Positions 37,260 through 49,578 of a stretch of 64,000 nt of DNA are shown here, in pieces. The notes beneath the pieces are model-generated. The model had not been told where the DNA came from. It saw only the letters and a list, made by a program, of their open reading frames with translations, and searched no databases. The DNA comes from Chrysoporthe austroafricana (Eukaryota; Ascomycota; Sordariomycetes; Diaporthales; Cryphonectriaceae), in assembly GCA_001051155.2 (NCBI GenBank), contig JYIP02000007.1:1118342-1182341 (forward strand), in the 5' to 3' direction. Positions within the stretch are counted from its first letter, which is position 1; each line of letters starts with the position of its first letter. A program made the translations under genes and the position numbers.

Positions 37260-38420
37260 ATGCCGTTAGCAGCTAGGAGATCGCGCCACGTGAGACGCTC
37301 TTCCCGGCGCATCGTTACCCCTCCAGCTAATCCAGCGTAGGTCGTTGACGAGGAGGACGAGGAGGAGGAGCAGAGACCCCGACAGCGACAGCGCCGCACC
37401 GAGCCAGAGGAAGACGACGAAGATAATGACGTGGAATATGAGCCACAGGACAACGCGGCAGAGTCATCAGACGGCCAGTTGATCAAAAAGCTTGTTAGAT
37501 ATGCCATGGCTTGTGACTTTTCGCGGACATCGATACGAAGGGACGGGATCAAAGAGAGGGTCCTGGGCGACCACGGTCGAGCTTTCAGGAGAGTCTTCGA
37601 GGGAGCGCAGAAGACACTCCGTGACGTCTTCGGGATGGAGATGGTCGAGCTGCCCGTCAAGGACAAGTTGACGAAGGAGGAGAAGCGGAAAGGCAGGTCC
37701 ATCTTCAATTTCCCTAACCACATCAACCACTGCCAAATTTGTTCTGACTGGTGCTTCCTCTGAATAGCCGTCAAAACCCAAAACAAATCCACCGCCTCCA
37801 ACGCCTACATCCTCGTGTCGATGCTCCCCGAAGCCTACAGAACCCCCAAAATCCTCGCTCCCTCGCGCATCGGCTCCGCTGATGACGAGGCCGCCTACGT
37901 CGCCTTCTACACGCTCGTCATTTCCCTGATACGCGTCAACGGCGGCGAGCTGAGCGAAGCCATGCTCAAACGCTATTTGACGCGCCTCAACGCCGAGACT
38001 AACACATTCACCAATACCAAAACGGAAGATACCCTCGCGAAGCTGCAGAGGCAAGGCTACCTGGTGAAGAACGTGGACAGGCAGGCACAGCAGCATGGTG
38101 AGGCGGAGAGCGCTACGACGTGGTTCATCGGGCCAAGAGGGAAGGTGGAGATAGGCGACGAGGCTGTCGCTGGATTGATTCGGGAGGTCTGGGGGCCCGA
38201 GGGCCAGGGCGCGGAGTTGGAGGCGAAATTGCAAGCTAGTCTGCACATACGGGAAATTGATGTGTCAGCACAGAATAGCGAGGATAGGGATGAAGCTGCT
38301 GATGGCGATGAGACCAGAGTCAGCGCAGCGAACGATGCTGAGGAGGATAATGGACAGGGCCGAAGGAGGTCTACCCGGCGCAGAAGAGCTCACCAAGAGG
38401 ACCACGAGGATGCAGAATAG
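37260..38420 (+). CDS. NSE3: SMC5/6 complex MAGE-family subunit Nse3
   Basis: MAGE-domain protein that, with Nse1 and Nse4, forms the ubiquitin-ligase and DNA-binding part of the SMC5/6 complex, which acts in DNA repair. Exons are 37260-37289, 37341-37692 and 37768-38420, for 344 residues. Exon 1 encodes MPLAARRSRH. A 51-bp intron with branch site GCTAATC removes an in-frame TAG. The acidic linker (DEEDEEEEQ) is followed by the MAGE winged helices (LIKKLVRYAMACDFSRTSIR and AYILVSMLPEAYRTPKIL). Intron 2 has a GC-AG border (AAAG/GCAGGT to AATAG), required for phase. The C-terminus is acidic, then Arg-rich. Identity rests on MAGE motifs; Nse3 is the only MAGE protein normally found in fungi. Confidence 0.93.
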
Positions 38421-38801
38421 ACAGGGCCTTAGGAATCTGTAACTCGCAGGAGTGGTGCGAGCAAGACTTTATTCGTTTTGCTCCGGTCTCCTCCGCGGCG
38501 GAAGGACTACTCGACGGGGTGGCTGCTGTGTGGCTATGTGGAATGCAACTGACTTGATACCCCATAACTTGGCTTCGAATCGCCTACGCGGTGTTTTCCG
38601 CGCCCGATGATGCCACGGATACTCAAGGGCCTGCTCTGTGTCGTCTTCCAAAGACTGGTCTCTGCCATTGCTCTCCACACGGCGCAAGGCAACCTGGTGG
38701 CACGTTGTTCGTCGCACTTCATCTCGCGCAGCCGCTATCTTGTCGGCGCGTCACACGCCCCGTTATCCATTAGCGTAACTATCCCATCTCTATCCAGCAC
38801 G
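38421..38801. other. Intergenic between convergent NSE3 and SF3b5
   Basis: 381 bp of convergent 3' flanks. No gene is supported. Confidence 0.65.
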
Positions 38802-39181
38802 TCAAGCACCACCGCCTCCGCCCTGCTGCTGCGGAGCAGGCAACGCCGCCAGCTCGTCCTCCCTCGGCGGCGGGGGGCCCACAGGCTGGACCATCTGGCG
38901 GATGAGCTGCGCCCTCGTCTTTGCCATCGGCTCGTTCTGGGCGAGGGACATGTAGGCGAGCAGCGGCGCGTGGCCGACGATGCTAGCCTTGGTGTCGCGG
39001 TGGATGTTGGTCTTCCACTCCCAGCTCGTCGTGTCCGGATGGCCGGTGCCGACGTACTTGGCCTGTAGGCGCTCAAGCTCCTGCTGGGTACGGAGCTTGT
39101 CGGCCTGGGGAGAAGATAGCACGTTGTTAGCGACGATAGTAGAAACGGGGGAGATGAGAGGCAAGGGAGTGGACGTACCAT
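38802..39181 (-). CDS. SF3B5: SF3b complex subunit 5 (splicing factor)
   Basis: Smallest scaffold subunit of SF3b in the U2 snRNP, which recognises the intron branch site. Exons (minus) are 39179-39181 (the ATG alone) and 38802-39104, for 101 residues. Hallmarks are LERLQAKYVGTGHPDTTSWE, then WKTNIHRDT, then a helix ending MVQPVGPPPP. The human protein has 86 residues; here a Glu/Ala/Pro/Gln/Gly-rich tail adds about 15. The 74-bp intron directly after the start codon has a good donor (GTACGT) and branch site (CTAAC). Without this exon no ATG is available for the conserved frame. Confidence 0.95.
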
Positions 39182-39857
39182 CTTGTGCTGTCTTCACGAT
39201 GTATTACTCGGTCGAAAGTGCTGCTGAGCGCCAAGAGGCGGGCTGAACGGCAAGGGTTGTGCTCAGCAAATTCGATATAGAGGGCCGCACTCGTCTAGAT
39301 GCATAAGATGCATACACCTCGACATGTCCATAAGGCTTCATAAATTCAGCACATATGAGCAGGAAGTGGTATTCTTGGCCGGAAAGGATCAAAGCCGATC
39401 TCAGGCACTCCGGGTTCAACTTTTCACAGAAATAGACTTTCTCTGCCATGCATGCTCCTGTGAGCAGAGTTCTATATGGAGGTGAGACACACAAAGACCA
39501 AGCCTGCAAAGCCAACCTAGGTCATAGACCCAGCATCCTCAAACCGAATTCGCTGGTGATCCCTCATGTCCCATGGCATTTTGGTCCTTTCCACCGATTC
39601 CCGCCATACGCCAATGTACAACGCCGCAGTAATGTACAGGTGCCTCCTGCCGGTAAGAGCGTCAAGGGCAGCATCACCGCGATGAGCCTGTGAGGCTTAT
39701 CGCCTATTCCGGCCCGATGATGGAGACTGAGTGCTGGGCCAGATCATGGAGTCCACCAGAGCAGGGCATGCTCAGTCCCATCTGTTGGAGAGAAAAGACG
39801 TCAGCAGGCTGTCTTCACCAGGCCTTGTGTGGAGGGCACGGCCTCGTCCACGTACCC
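39182..39857. other. Intergenic between SF3b5 and ISD11
   Basis: 676 bp holding the SF3b5 promoter and the ISD11 3' flank. No gene is supported. Confidence 0.6.
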
Positions 39858-41316
<1,459 letters not shown>

Positions 41317-42753
41317 TTATGGATATATGTTCTCAGCCGCCTCGATGAAGTTATTCTGCTGGAACTCATTGAGCAGATCTCCCAGAGGAGCCAGATGTAA
41401 ACGGACGTCTTGGGCGTGGTATCCTGTCTTGCTCTCGTCTTTGAATTCGAGAGTGGCCACGTCCCTATCAACGTCAAGCTCTCGTTTCTTCCGTTCCGGG
41501 ACATGGACACCTTCCCTATGACTCTGGAAGTTGACATCCGCACACCGCACAGAGCAGTACACGGAATCCTTCTTGAAGTCGCCGATGCACTCCTTGCACA
41601 GGAACGGACCCGAACCGTCCATGTCCATGTCAGTGTCCTCATCTACCAGCTGTACGCAATCATCACCACCGGCACAATGATGTACCGCTTCCACATGGGA
41701 CTCCTGTTATTTCGTTAGCCCTATGTGTCTTGATCTGGAGGTCGGATTGAGGGAGCCCACCTGTCCGTCAGGACCAGAGAAACAGGCAGATGAGCAGAAT
41801 ACTGTTGGCTTCGTGCGGACGCCATTGTCCACTAAGACTTGACAGAGCGGACAGATCACGTAGTCCTGTAGATCAAGCCCTCTCCCACAAGCGTGGCATG
41901 GTGGTTGATCGTACAGCTTGTCTGGAGGCTGAGGCTTTGGATTGCTGTCCTTACGGCCGCTTGCCTTCTTCGACTTCTGCAGCTCATGCGCGTTCTTTGC
42001 CCTGCGGAGCTCTTCGACTCGCTGCTTGTGCTGTTCTTTCTGTCCCTGCGCCCCTATACTAGAGCGTCGGTCCATCGAGATCTTGTTGATAATTTCATCC
42101 ATGGTCGCTCCATCCTGCAGCCGGTCAAGGTACATCTGAACCTTTTCTGAGGCTTGCTCGTCCGGTGTCTCTTGGAAGAAGGTCTCCTTGTAGGCCTGGA
42201 GTTTGGCCTCTGGTGTTTTAGCCTCCACGAGCCGCTCCAGAGCTCTGTCAGCTTCCTCAGCGCCAGGCTCGCCATTTGGCGCGCTTGAACTCCTGAGGGC
42301 CCCCCTCACCTCTGATACGATCTGCTCGAACCCTGCTTCTTTCGTGCCGACCTTGTCAAACACCTCCCTCCTGTCCAACAGTTCGTGGAGTGCCTTCCTG
42401 ATGCTAGGTGACGCTCTCACACGCTGTTCATACCATCGCTGTCTTTCTGAATCGATGCGCACGTCAACCTCATCAAGGTCGCCTTTGTACTCGCGCGCAG
42501 ATACAAACAGCCCGTCCAGATCCTTCAGCAGGCCGTCCCGCCCAGAGAACCATTCCCGCGGCGCGTCACTCCTAGGGTCCAAGTATCGGCTGCGCATGCG
42601 GTCAACCACCTTCTCGTAGCACTCGCGACACTCGAGCACATGCTTGTTTCCCGGATGGTCGCGCGCGCATGCAGCGATTAGCTGCGACACGTCCTGGGCG
42701 CATTGAGCGCGCTGTGCCCGCAGGACGGCAAGATCGTCCCAGGCCTCGCCCAT
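41317..42753 (-). CDS. Conserved protein with two zinc-binding modules
   Basis: Two exons (minus), 41761-42753 and 41317-41703, give 459 residues. The first 200 residues are charged and helical (possible coiled coil around EELRRAKNAHELQKSKKASG). A Cys-rich module follows: CHACGRGL, CPLCQ, then VFCSSACF. After an acidic linker (DEDTDMDMDGSG) comes a second: CKECIGDF, then YCSVRCADVNFQSHREGVH. Both are paired CxxC types that should bind zinc. The second resembles MYND or TRASH-like fingers but fits neither closely. The C-terminus is helical (LLNEFQQNNFIEAAENIYP). No specific function is recognised. The start is the first ATG. Confidence 0.9.
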
Positions 42754-43618
42754 GATGAAGGTGAAGAGCAGTAAAGAGCACTATGTCCTGAAGACGTGCT
42801 AAGATGCGCAGATATGAAATATATGCGCCTGATTAGGGCGGACCAGTCCGGGCGATCGAGTCGCAAAGCTGGCCCCGCCAGTGGTCGGATCGTCGCAAGC
42901 TCGCGGCTAGGCCAGCCAGCCCACGAAGTATCTGCTATCGAGGATCAGAAGCAGATTCTTGTACCGATCAGTGGTGCCACCTTGACTGAAAGTCGTAGGT
43001 CTTGTCTGGGCTGTCGTCGCAAAGAATCGTGCAGCCGGAAGAAAGGGCTTATGCGCTAAGAATCGCCATGCGGAAGGCAAGAAAAACAATGACGTGAGAG
43101 TGATGTGCTCTTATGGCTGCCAGCCTGTGTTGTAAATCTGCCGGAGATGGGCCACAAAGACTACTTTCAAGCATATGAAATATGGGAAAAGCTGAAAGTT
43201 GTTGGATCGCAGCGAGGTTTAGGCTCAGGTTGGTGGTCGAGGTGAGACCTCAGGCCTGAGGCGCAATCATGGAGGGTTAGGGCGCAGGGAACCCCTGTTC
43301 AAATCGACCTAGTGGCAGGCTCAGCCACTCATCCATCAGCCAGCGCGAAGTGCATCGCGACGCGCGACTTCAATGTCCACATCATCTCGACAGAGCACTT
43401 TGTGCACCCCGCTCAACAATTGGTGCTCCTTTGCGCAGATCATTTGATGGTTTGGCACCGCACGGAGCTAGCTACACCCGGCGTGTAATCAACCTCGACG
43501 ACTTATCCTTGAACAAACTCCAAGTACATCGGTTATATTCAGCAACCAGCCCCTCCGTTCTTTCGACCGGCGCAGACCCTCCCCTTCCGAGCGTTTGGTA
43601 CGGAAGAGAGCTGTGACA
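42754..43618. promoter_or_regulatory. Divergent intergenic region
   Basis: 865 bp separate two divergent genes (zinc-module protein on minus, Pro/Glu/Ala-rich protein on plus). It presumably contains both promoters. A pseudo-palindromic GAGGTGAGACCTCAGGCCTG is near 43239. No gene is supported. Confidence 0.5.
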
Positions 43619-45900
43619 ATGGCACCTGGCGTGAGTCAACCATATGCATAATAAGACTTTGATGTATCTGTCGCGGATCTGCAGCTGATGATGGTTGCGC
43701 ATTGCAGTACAGGACCAATCCGAACACTCGACGTGGTGCCCGAGGAGGTTTCCCAGAGCATGACGACTTCGAAGGTACTATACCAGCGCCCGTCCTCTGC
43801 TCTTCTCTCCTCTTTTCCCCTACATGCTGAGCTTACGCATCTTCGGGCCCTCTCGATGCATGACTGGATGCAGCATGGCGTTTCCTCGAAGCATGCCCCG
43901 CCGACACCCGTCCCCGTTCCATAGTCAGAAAAACAGCTTCACAAGCAACCGTAATTTAACCATGAGCCTGCAGGACTTCCGACCCGACAATGGCGCAAAA
44001 CAGAAATCACCATTGCGCCTCCTCAAGAGATTGAGGATAATAAGAAGAATGACCGCTGGGCGGTAGAGCTCCCGCACGGCATGCCAAGGGACTCCGATCA
44101 ACTTCCGCCGCACAGCCTAGCTCTGCTCAGAGCTGCCCGGTCCGGACGCCTTTACAAGCGCCCAAACGCTGGGGAGGATGAAGACGGCGACGGAGAGGGC
44201 CTTCCTGGTGACAAAACTGAAAAGAAGGCGTCCGCCACTAATGATGGTTTCAAGACCAAGATCTGGAAGCAGGTTCCCCGTAGTGCTGAGGGACCGACCA
44301 TTTCGTATCTGGCCAAGAGGAAACCAGGAACTATCACTCTGCCTTCTAAATCTCTGGCTCTACAGACCACCGGTCCGACCATCACAAAGGCTATCGTGAA
44401 GCGGAATGACGCGGCTGGAAATTCATACACGCAGGAAGTGACCATCACTCCAGGCCAACAGGTCGACGGGGAGATTATCTCGACTAGTGTAGTCCCTGCA
44501 CCCGAACAAACAACCTCATCATCCGCAGTAGGCACACCTGTCCGGAGGAAGCCCCCAATCCCGCAGAAGAAGAAAGGCCGTGGACGTGGTCGGGGTCGGG
44601 GCCGGGGTCGACTCCCTCTCCCTGCCAGCACACGCCCAGAACCACAAGGTGGCAGTGGTCTAGATGGAGCATCAGAGGTTAAGAGCGAAGTCACTGGCTC
44701 AGATGTAAGTCATCTCTGTGTCTGTCGAAATCACACTCGGGTGACTGACCAGTATCGCAGGGTACCGAGATCAAGTCTGAACACGACAAGGGTGGTCAAG
44801 ATGTCGAGATGATAGACTCCCCTGCAATAGACGAAGAGGGCGATGAAGGGGAGGGCGATGGTGACGAGGACGACGAGGGCGAAGGCGACGAGAGTGGCAC
44901 GCCTGCGGATAATGACGACCAGGAAATGGAGGATGCTCCCTTCTTACCACCGTCAAGCGCTCCGGCAGATGCCCCTCTCACATCACCATCAGCGCCACCT
45001 CCCGATGCCTCAGAAACGACCCTGAACCTGGCAACGCCTTCGCTGAACCCTCTGGGCGCGGAGGCTCCGCGCGTTGATGGCAGTCCACTCAAGAACGTGA
45101 TAGTGCCGTCGCCTGCAGAGCCGTCGCCGCTGCCTGTGGAGCCGTTGCTTGCGGAACCGTTGCCTGCAGAGCCGTTGCCTGCAGAGCCGTTGCCTGCAGA
45201 GCCGTCGCCCGCAGAACCATCGCCTCACATCTCACCTGTAACAGCTCCATCAGTTCCTGTTACAAGTCTGTCAGAAGTTCCCGGTGAGCCAACACTGGGT
45301 CTTCAACCATCGCCAGTTGCCGACCAAGTGCTACAGAACGCAGTTCCGGAGTCGATCGCTGAGGCCATTGCTGAAGACCCTCACCCCCCAGAATCGGCGG
45401 CTCCGACGACCCTCGAGCCAGCTCCCGAGGAGCAACCTGGCGTTGTTGCGATAACCTCTGCTCAGGAACCTGAAATTCCAGCTGAACCAATACCAGATCA
45501 GCCAGCCGTATCACCAGCTGCAGTTGAGCAACCTCCGCCATCAGCTGAGGAAATTCAGCAGGCTGCGCCCTCTATAGCTGATGTTCCACTACCCACGAGC
45601 GAGGAACCAATGCCAGGTCAGATCCCCGAGGCCGAACCCGTGCAGGAACCACAGGAAACACACACGGAACCCATGCTGGCGGAGCCTCCAGCTCCAGTAG
45701 AGCCAGCTGCAGTTACTCAAGCCCCTACTGAAGATGGCACCGATGACGGGTCAGATCTCCTTGGCCCTCTTGGTGCCGAGCTGAGCCGACAGGCCGAGGA
45801 GGACGCGCCTACCTCGGTCCCCGCCGCAGCTCCGGCTGAGCAGTTGGCACCGCTAAATGAAGGAGAGACAGCGGCCGAGGGCAATGTGGGCGGTGACTAG
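43619..45900 (+). CDS. Conserved Pro/Glu/Ala-rich protein with Arg-Gly tract
   Basis: Exons 43619-43630, 43708-43774, 43974-44704 and 44761-45900 give 649 residues. The N-terminus (MAPGYRTNPNTRRGARGG, then GLPTRQWRKTEITIAPPQ, DRWAVELPHGMPRDSD, LALLRAARSGRLYKRP) looks conserved and folded or partner-binding. A basic stretch with GRGRGRGRGRGR follows (nucleic-acid binding is possible), then an acidic run and a long Pro/Glu/Ala-rich disordered tail with AEPLP repeats. The function is unknown. Intron 2 is 199 bp. The gene may extend: splicing at the GTGGGC donor at 45886 to 45946 would replace the last five residues and add 135 codons (listed separately). Confidence 0.88.
45121..45230 (+). repeat. 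In-frame 15-bp repeat encoding AEPLP
   Basis: Tandem copies of about CCGTTGCCTGCAGAG, diverging at the edges, encode repeated Ala-Glu-Pro-(Leu/Ser)-Pro within the Pro/Glu/Ala-rich protein. Being a multiple of three, copy-number change would not break the frame. Confidence 0.88.
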
Positions 45901-45945
45901 TAGAACTGGCCGCTGCCTCCGCAACCCCTAGCCCTTTCGTGTCAG

Positions 45946-46350
45946 CCTCTGCAGCTACCGACGCCGCAGGGCCTATTTTTCTCCGATCCATCGCGCCAAC
46001 TTCAAGAGCTTGGGCATCAACCCCTCCAATCGTGGGCGCCACCGAGCTCATCCTTCCCCAACCTACAACCTCAACCCGCACAGCTTAGCTATCAATCCTT
46101 CCACCTCCCGGTGCCCCTGGACTCACATTTTCTCGATCCGCCCCTCCAACCTTCGCAACTTCCAGGGCTTCAATCTACGGTGGGCCAGCCATCAACGATC
46201 CAGCCTCCGGCTCCTCAGAATCCGGCGCTCCAACCCGCACCTCCTCCCTCCGAAGAGTCCGACCAACAACCCAGTATATGGGATCTTCTTGCTGCTCATC
46301 TGGATCAGCTAGAGAATGAGGACGTGCCACCAGGCCCGCCTGGCCTTTGA
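45946..46350 (+). other. Possible additional last exon
   Basis: A 135-codon stretch, open from an acceptor (GTCAG) to TGA, is in phase with a GTGGGC donor at 45886 after codon AAT of the upstream gene. The encoded sequence is Pro/Gln-rich and ends in a helical PSIWDLLAAHLDQLENEDVP. A second frame is also open here, so coding status is uncertain. The alternative is that this is the 3' UTR of the upstream gene. Confidence 0.45.
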
Positions 46351-48310
46351 CGCTACACCATGGCGTGTCAAGAGGCCTCCACCATCCGTCGATCTGTATC
46401 AAATATGCTCACGACGCGTTGCTGAAGGCTATGCAACCGGTGACGGGCAGTCTGATCACCTAGTTCAGATACTAGGTGGTGTTCTAAATAAGGATGCCTG
46501 GTCCCCAATATACTGAAGGAGGTTGCAGAAGGGCAGAGAACATACTACCTATGACACAGAGTAGCATGGGCTGAAAGCATGGTTTGTCCGCTGTAGGGCG
46601 CGATTCACTACCGAAGTGACGAGAAACGGGGTTGTGGTAGGCCAAGATCACCGAAGCGCAGCTTCTGACGGACGACTGTATTACTGTATTTCTGGGGACT
46701 CATGATGAGGTCTATCTTGTCGTTCAAACAACATTGGAAGAAAAAAAATGAAGTATTGCTACATTCCGAGGAGACAAGCTGTGGCAAATCAAACAAACGA
46801 GCACCGACCAACCCCCCCCCCCAAGAGTGTCCAACCCCGTGATACCCACCCTGCTCAACTTTTGATGTTGCCCTTGGTAACGGCATTGATCGAACTGAAG
46901 CCAGGAAACATTGTAGACGTTATGTTCATGAGCTGGATCTCAGCTATCTGCATACCAAGAATAGTCACGATGATGTGCCTGCTCATTTCCCGTGTCTCTC
47001 GAGCTCGGCTTCGTTCATTGCCAATACCGCCGGCATGAACAAGACTGTCTTCTTGAACATGCTGATCGCACGAAGGTCATGCTGATGGCAGTTTTCCGAA
47101 GCGCATGTGTGCTTTGAAGTCTCACCAAGAGAGGAGAGCATCAGCTGTGCGTCGCTCTGTGACGCTGACAAAGACGCAGCTCTCCCGATGGGGCATGTCC
47201 AGCCTCGCGCCCCAGCAGTGGCGAACCACCCCCCCGGGGGCCACCCCCAGTCACAGAGAGAAGGAAAAAAACAAAACAAGGCCCCCGGCCGCGCCCGCCG
47301 GCGCGGGCGGGGCCGGGGGTGGCGGTGTTGGCGGGCGGGGGGGGGGTCTGGTTGTTTTTTTTTTTGCCTTCTCTCTGTGACTGGGGGTGGCCCCCGGGGG
47401 GGTGGTNTGGGGCATGTCCAGCCCCGCGCCCCAGCAGTGGCGAACCACCCCCCCGGGGGCCCCCCCCAGTCACAGAGAGAAGGAAAAAAAAAAAAAAAAG
47501 ATCACAGCCGCAGCCGCGCGCCTCGCCATCCCTTCACAGGCCCTGGCCTGCAGGAACCCACACGCGACACAGTGCCAAGGCGCCCGGGCCCTGGACTGTA
47601 TGGCGCCATCGAGCCCAAACATGCATGATGCCCGATAACCGTGCAGCCGACAGATGCGGCTCTGTCGTCGCATGGAGACCGGGGCCGACACCCGCCAGAC
47701 CCACCGCCGACGTCCTCTCTTTCCCGCCCGCCCGGTTGCGTGCGCTGTCGCCTCGCCCACGCCCCTCTTCGCCACGGCATCACGACGTGTGCATCCACCC
47801 GCTTCCCGACCGATCCGCGACCTGGTACCGAGCGAAACCTGTTGTGTGAATGTGTGTGGATTTTGTGGGAGATGGGAGCGGTGACCCGAACCCTGAGACG
47901 GCTAGACGATGACCGCCATCTTGGCTGGCTGGCACTGGACGGCCTGTCGCCGCAGGCCACCCGTTTGCTAGCTGTGGAAGAGGAGCGAGGGCTTCACACT
48001 AGAGATATTGGCAAGTAGTTACAATTTCACTTTATGTTGTAATCAGCTATAACTGTGTCTATCGGGGGTGGCCTTTTTATCAGGTCCCTGGTGCTTGCTT
48101 TGCCATACACATGTCGATGGCAGGGGGAATCAACACCACAAAAGTTTGCCTCCAACGCCGAGCCGTGCAATTCCCAAAAGTTTTTTTTTCATCTCAACAC
48201 CAAGCAACGCCTTTTTTCTTGTCTTTCCGACAGAAAGCCATTGGCAACGCTCATAAAATCATCAAATCATCGCCCGGCGGGGGGAACCACCACACCCGCA
48301 ACTCGGCGCG
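46351..48310. other. Intergenic with unresolved repeat
   Basis: No gene is supported over 2 kb. It contains the inverted/direct repeat with one unknown base (listed separately) and an A homopolymer at 47486-47500. Confidence 0.6.
47194..47485. repeat. Inverted plus direct repeat broken by an unknown base
   Basis: A left arm (about 47194-47275) is followed by a GC-rich near-palindromic centre and then by the reverse complement of the left arm's right half (about 47360-47406). At 47407 an n interrupts. Directly after it a near-identical direct copy of the left arm starts (47409-47485), differing only at a few positions. The left arm ends in an A-rich run mirrored by T-rich sequence at 47355-47367. 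Confidence 0.9.
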
Positions 48311-49330
48311 CTATGACGAGACCTGGACGGCGGTGTGCTGGGCGGCCGGCGATGGCGACGGCACCGCGTCGACGGCGCCGCCTCGTCCCTGGTTCTCTTG
48401 GAACGCCTGGGCCACCTCCTCCTCCCGGCGCTTCCGCTCCATGTCCTCGAGGTACTGCGCGTACCGGCTCTTCTGGTTGTGGATGCCGCACTCGGTCTTG
48501 GCCTGGCCTTTCCAGCGGCCGGCGCGCTCATCCTCGCCCGCGGCCACGGGGCTTGTGGAGTGCCAGTCACCGACGCTCTTGTAGCCGTGGTCCAGGAGCG
48601 CGTTGTACGGCACGTCGTTCTCCTTGATGTACCGGTGGACCTGATCGAAGCTCCAGGCGACCAGCGGGTTGATCTTGACGACGCCGCGCTCCTCGTCCAC
48701 CTCGATGACGGGGATCCGGTCGCGCTGCCCGCCCTGCGACCGTCGGCGGCCCGTCAGGACGGCCGCCACGTTGAGCTCCGTGTACGCGCGCTGCTGCGGC
48801 TCGACCTTGGCGTACCAGTCGTACATCTCGGCGCTCGTCTCCCACGCGCGCTCGCCGAAGATGGCCTCGAACTCGGCGGCCGTGCTGCAGCCATCCGGCC
48901 GGAAGACGTGCACCGTGGTGGACGGGTAGCGCCGCCGCACGCGCTCGACGAGGTCGAGGGTCTCCTGGAAGTGGTAGAGGGTGTCCAGGAAAATGATGTC
49001 GACGGGCCGGGAGTCCTCAGCCTCCAGCTTGGACAGCATGTCCAACGTCACCAACCCCGTGAGGCCGAAGGCCGTGGACTGGTACAAGTTGGGGAAGAGG
49101 ATCTTGCAGAAGCGCAGGATGTCCTGGGGGTGCATGGTCTCCAGGCGGTCGTTGAGCCACTTGAGGTGGTAGGGTGTGAAGGTCACCGCCGGCAGCGTCA
49201 TAGTGGACGATGTGGCGGAGCCGTAGCCCGACTCGAGGTCATCGGTGGAGGAGGCGGCGCTTGTGTCGAGGGCCTTCAGGCGGGGCGAGGCCTCCGCCGA
49301 GGATGTGCCTGAGTGGGTGTAGTTGCCCAT
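48311..49330 (-). CDS. MET16: Phosphoadenosine phosphosulfate (PAPS) reductase
   Basis: Reduces PAPS to sulfite and adenosine bisphosphate with thioredoxin in cytosolic sulfate assimilation. It is an intronless gene of 339 residues. The core includes the nucleotide-binding stretch VDIIFLDTLYHFQETLDL, VHVFRPDG, an Arg-rich loop (LTGRRRSQGG) and the C-terminal catalytic KTECGIH with Cys281. The first 45 residues are Ser/Thr-rich and variable, and the tail is longer than in yeast. The single catalytic Cys without an extra Cys pair fits the thioredoxin-dependent PAPS form rather than the Fe-S APS form. It is orthologous in role to A. nidulans sA. ATP sulfurylase is on the same strand about 10 kb away. 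The start chosen is the ATG giving MGNYTHSG. Confidence 0.97.
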   Translation of the reverse strand: MGNYTHSGTSSAEASPRLKALDTSAASSTDDLESGYGSATSSTMTLPAVTFTPYHLKWLNDRLETMHPQDILRFCKILFPNLYQSTAFGLTGLVTLDMLSKLEAEDSRPVDIIFLDTLYHFQETLDLVERVRRRYPSTTVHVFRPDGCSTAAEFEAIFGERAWETSAEMYDWYAKVEPQQRAYTELNVAAVLTGRRRSQGGQRDRIPVIEVDEERGVVKINPLVAWSFDQVHRYIKENDVPYNALLDHGYKSVGDWHSTSPVAAGEDERAGRWKGQAKTECGIHNQKSRYAQYLEDMERKRREEEVAQAFQENQGRGGAVDAVPSPSPAAQHTAVQVSS

Positions 49331-49548
49331 GTCGTCGGTTCGAGGGGTGTGCTGATGATGTGTCGTTGTCGTGACTGCCTCCAAACAGTGATGGGCTGTG
49401 TTTGGAAACCTGAGAACGTGAAGTCCCCCAGGCGTGAAGGCCCCAAAGCTCAGTGTGCGGCAGCAGATGTTGGTGGGCAAAAGTACACGTTGGAGTGTAT
49501 ACGGGAGTAGGTATACGACGTGGGAGGATGTGGGTGTGTGAGATGTGT

Positions 49549-49578
49549 GTTTGTGTGTGTATGTGTGTGTGTGTGTGC
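49549..49578. repeat. GT microsatellite
   Basis: GT repeats with TTT and ATG interruptions, located in the probable upstream region of the PAPS reductase gene. Confidence 0.85.

Noticed and set aside
48335..49312. 325-codon plus-strand frame
   Set aside because: Antisense shadow of PAPS reductase.
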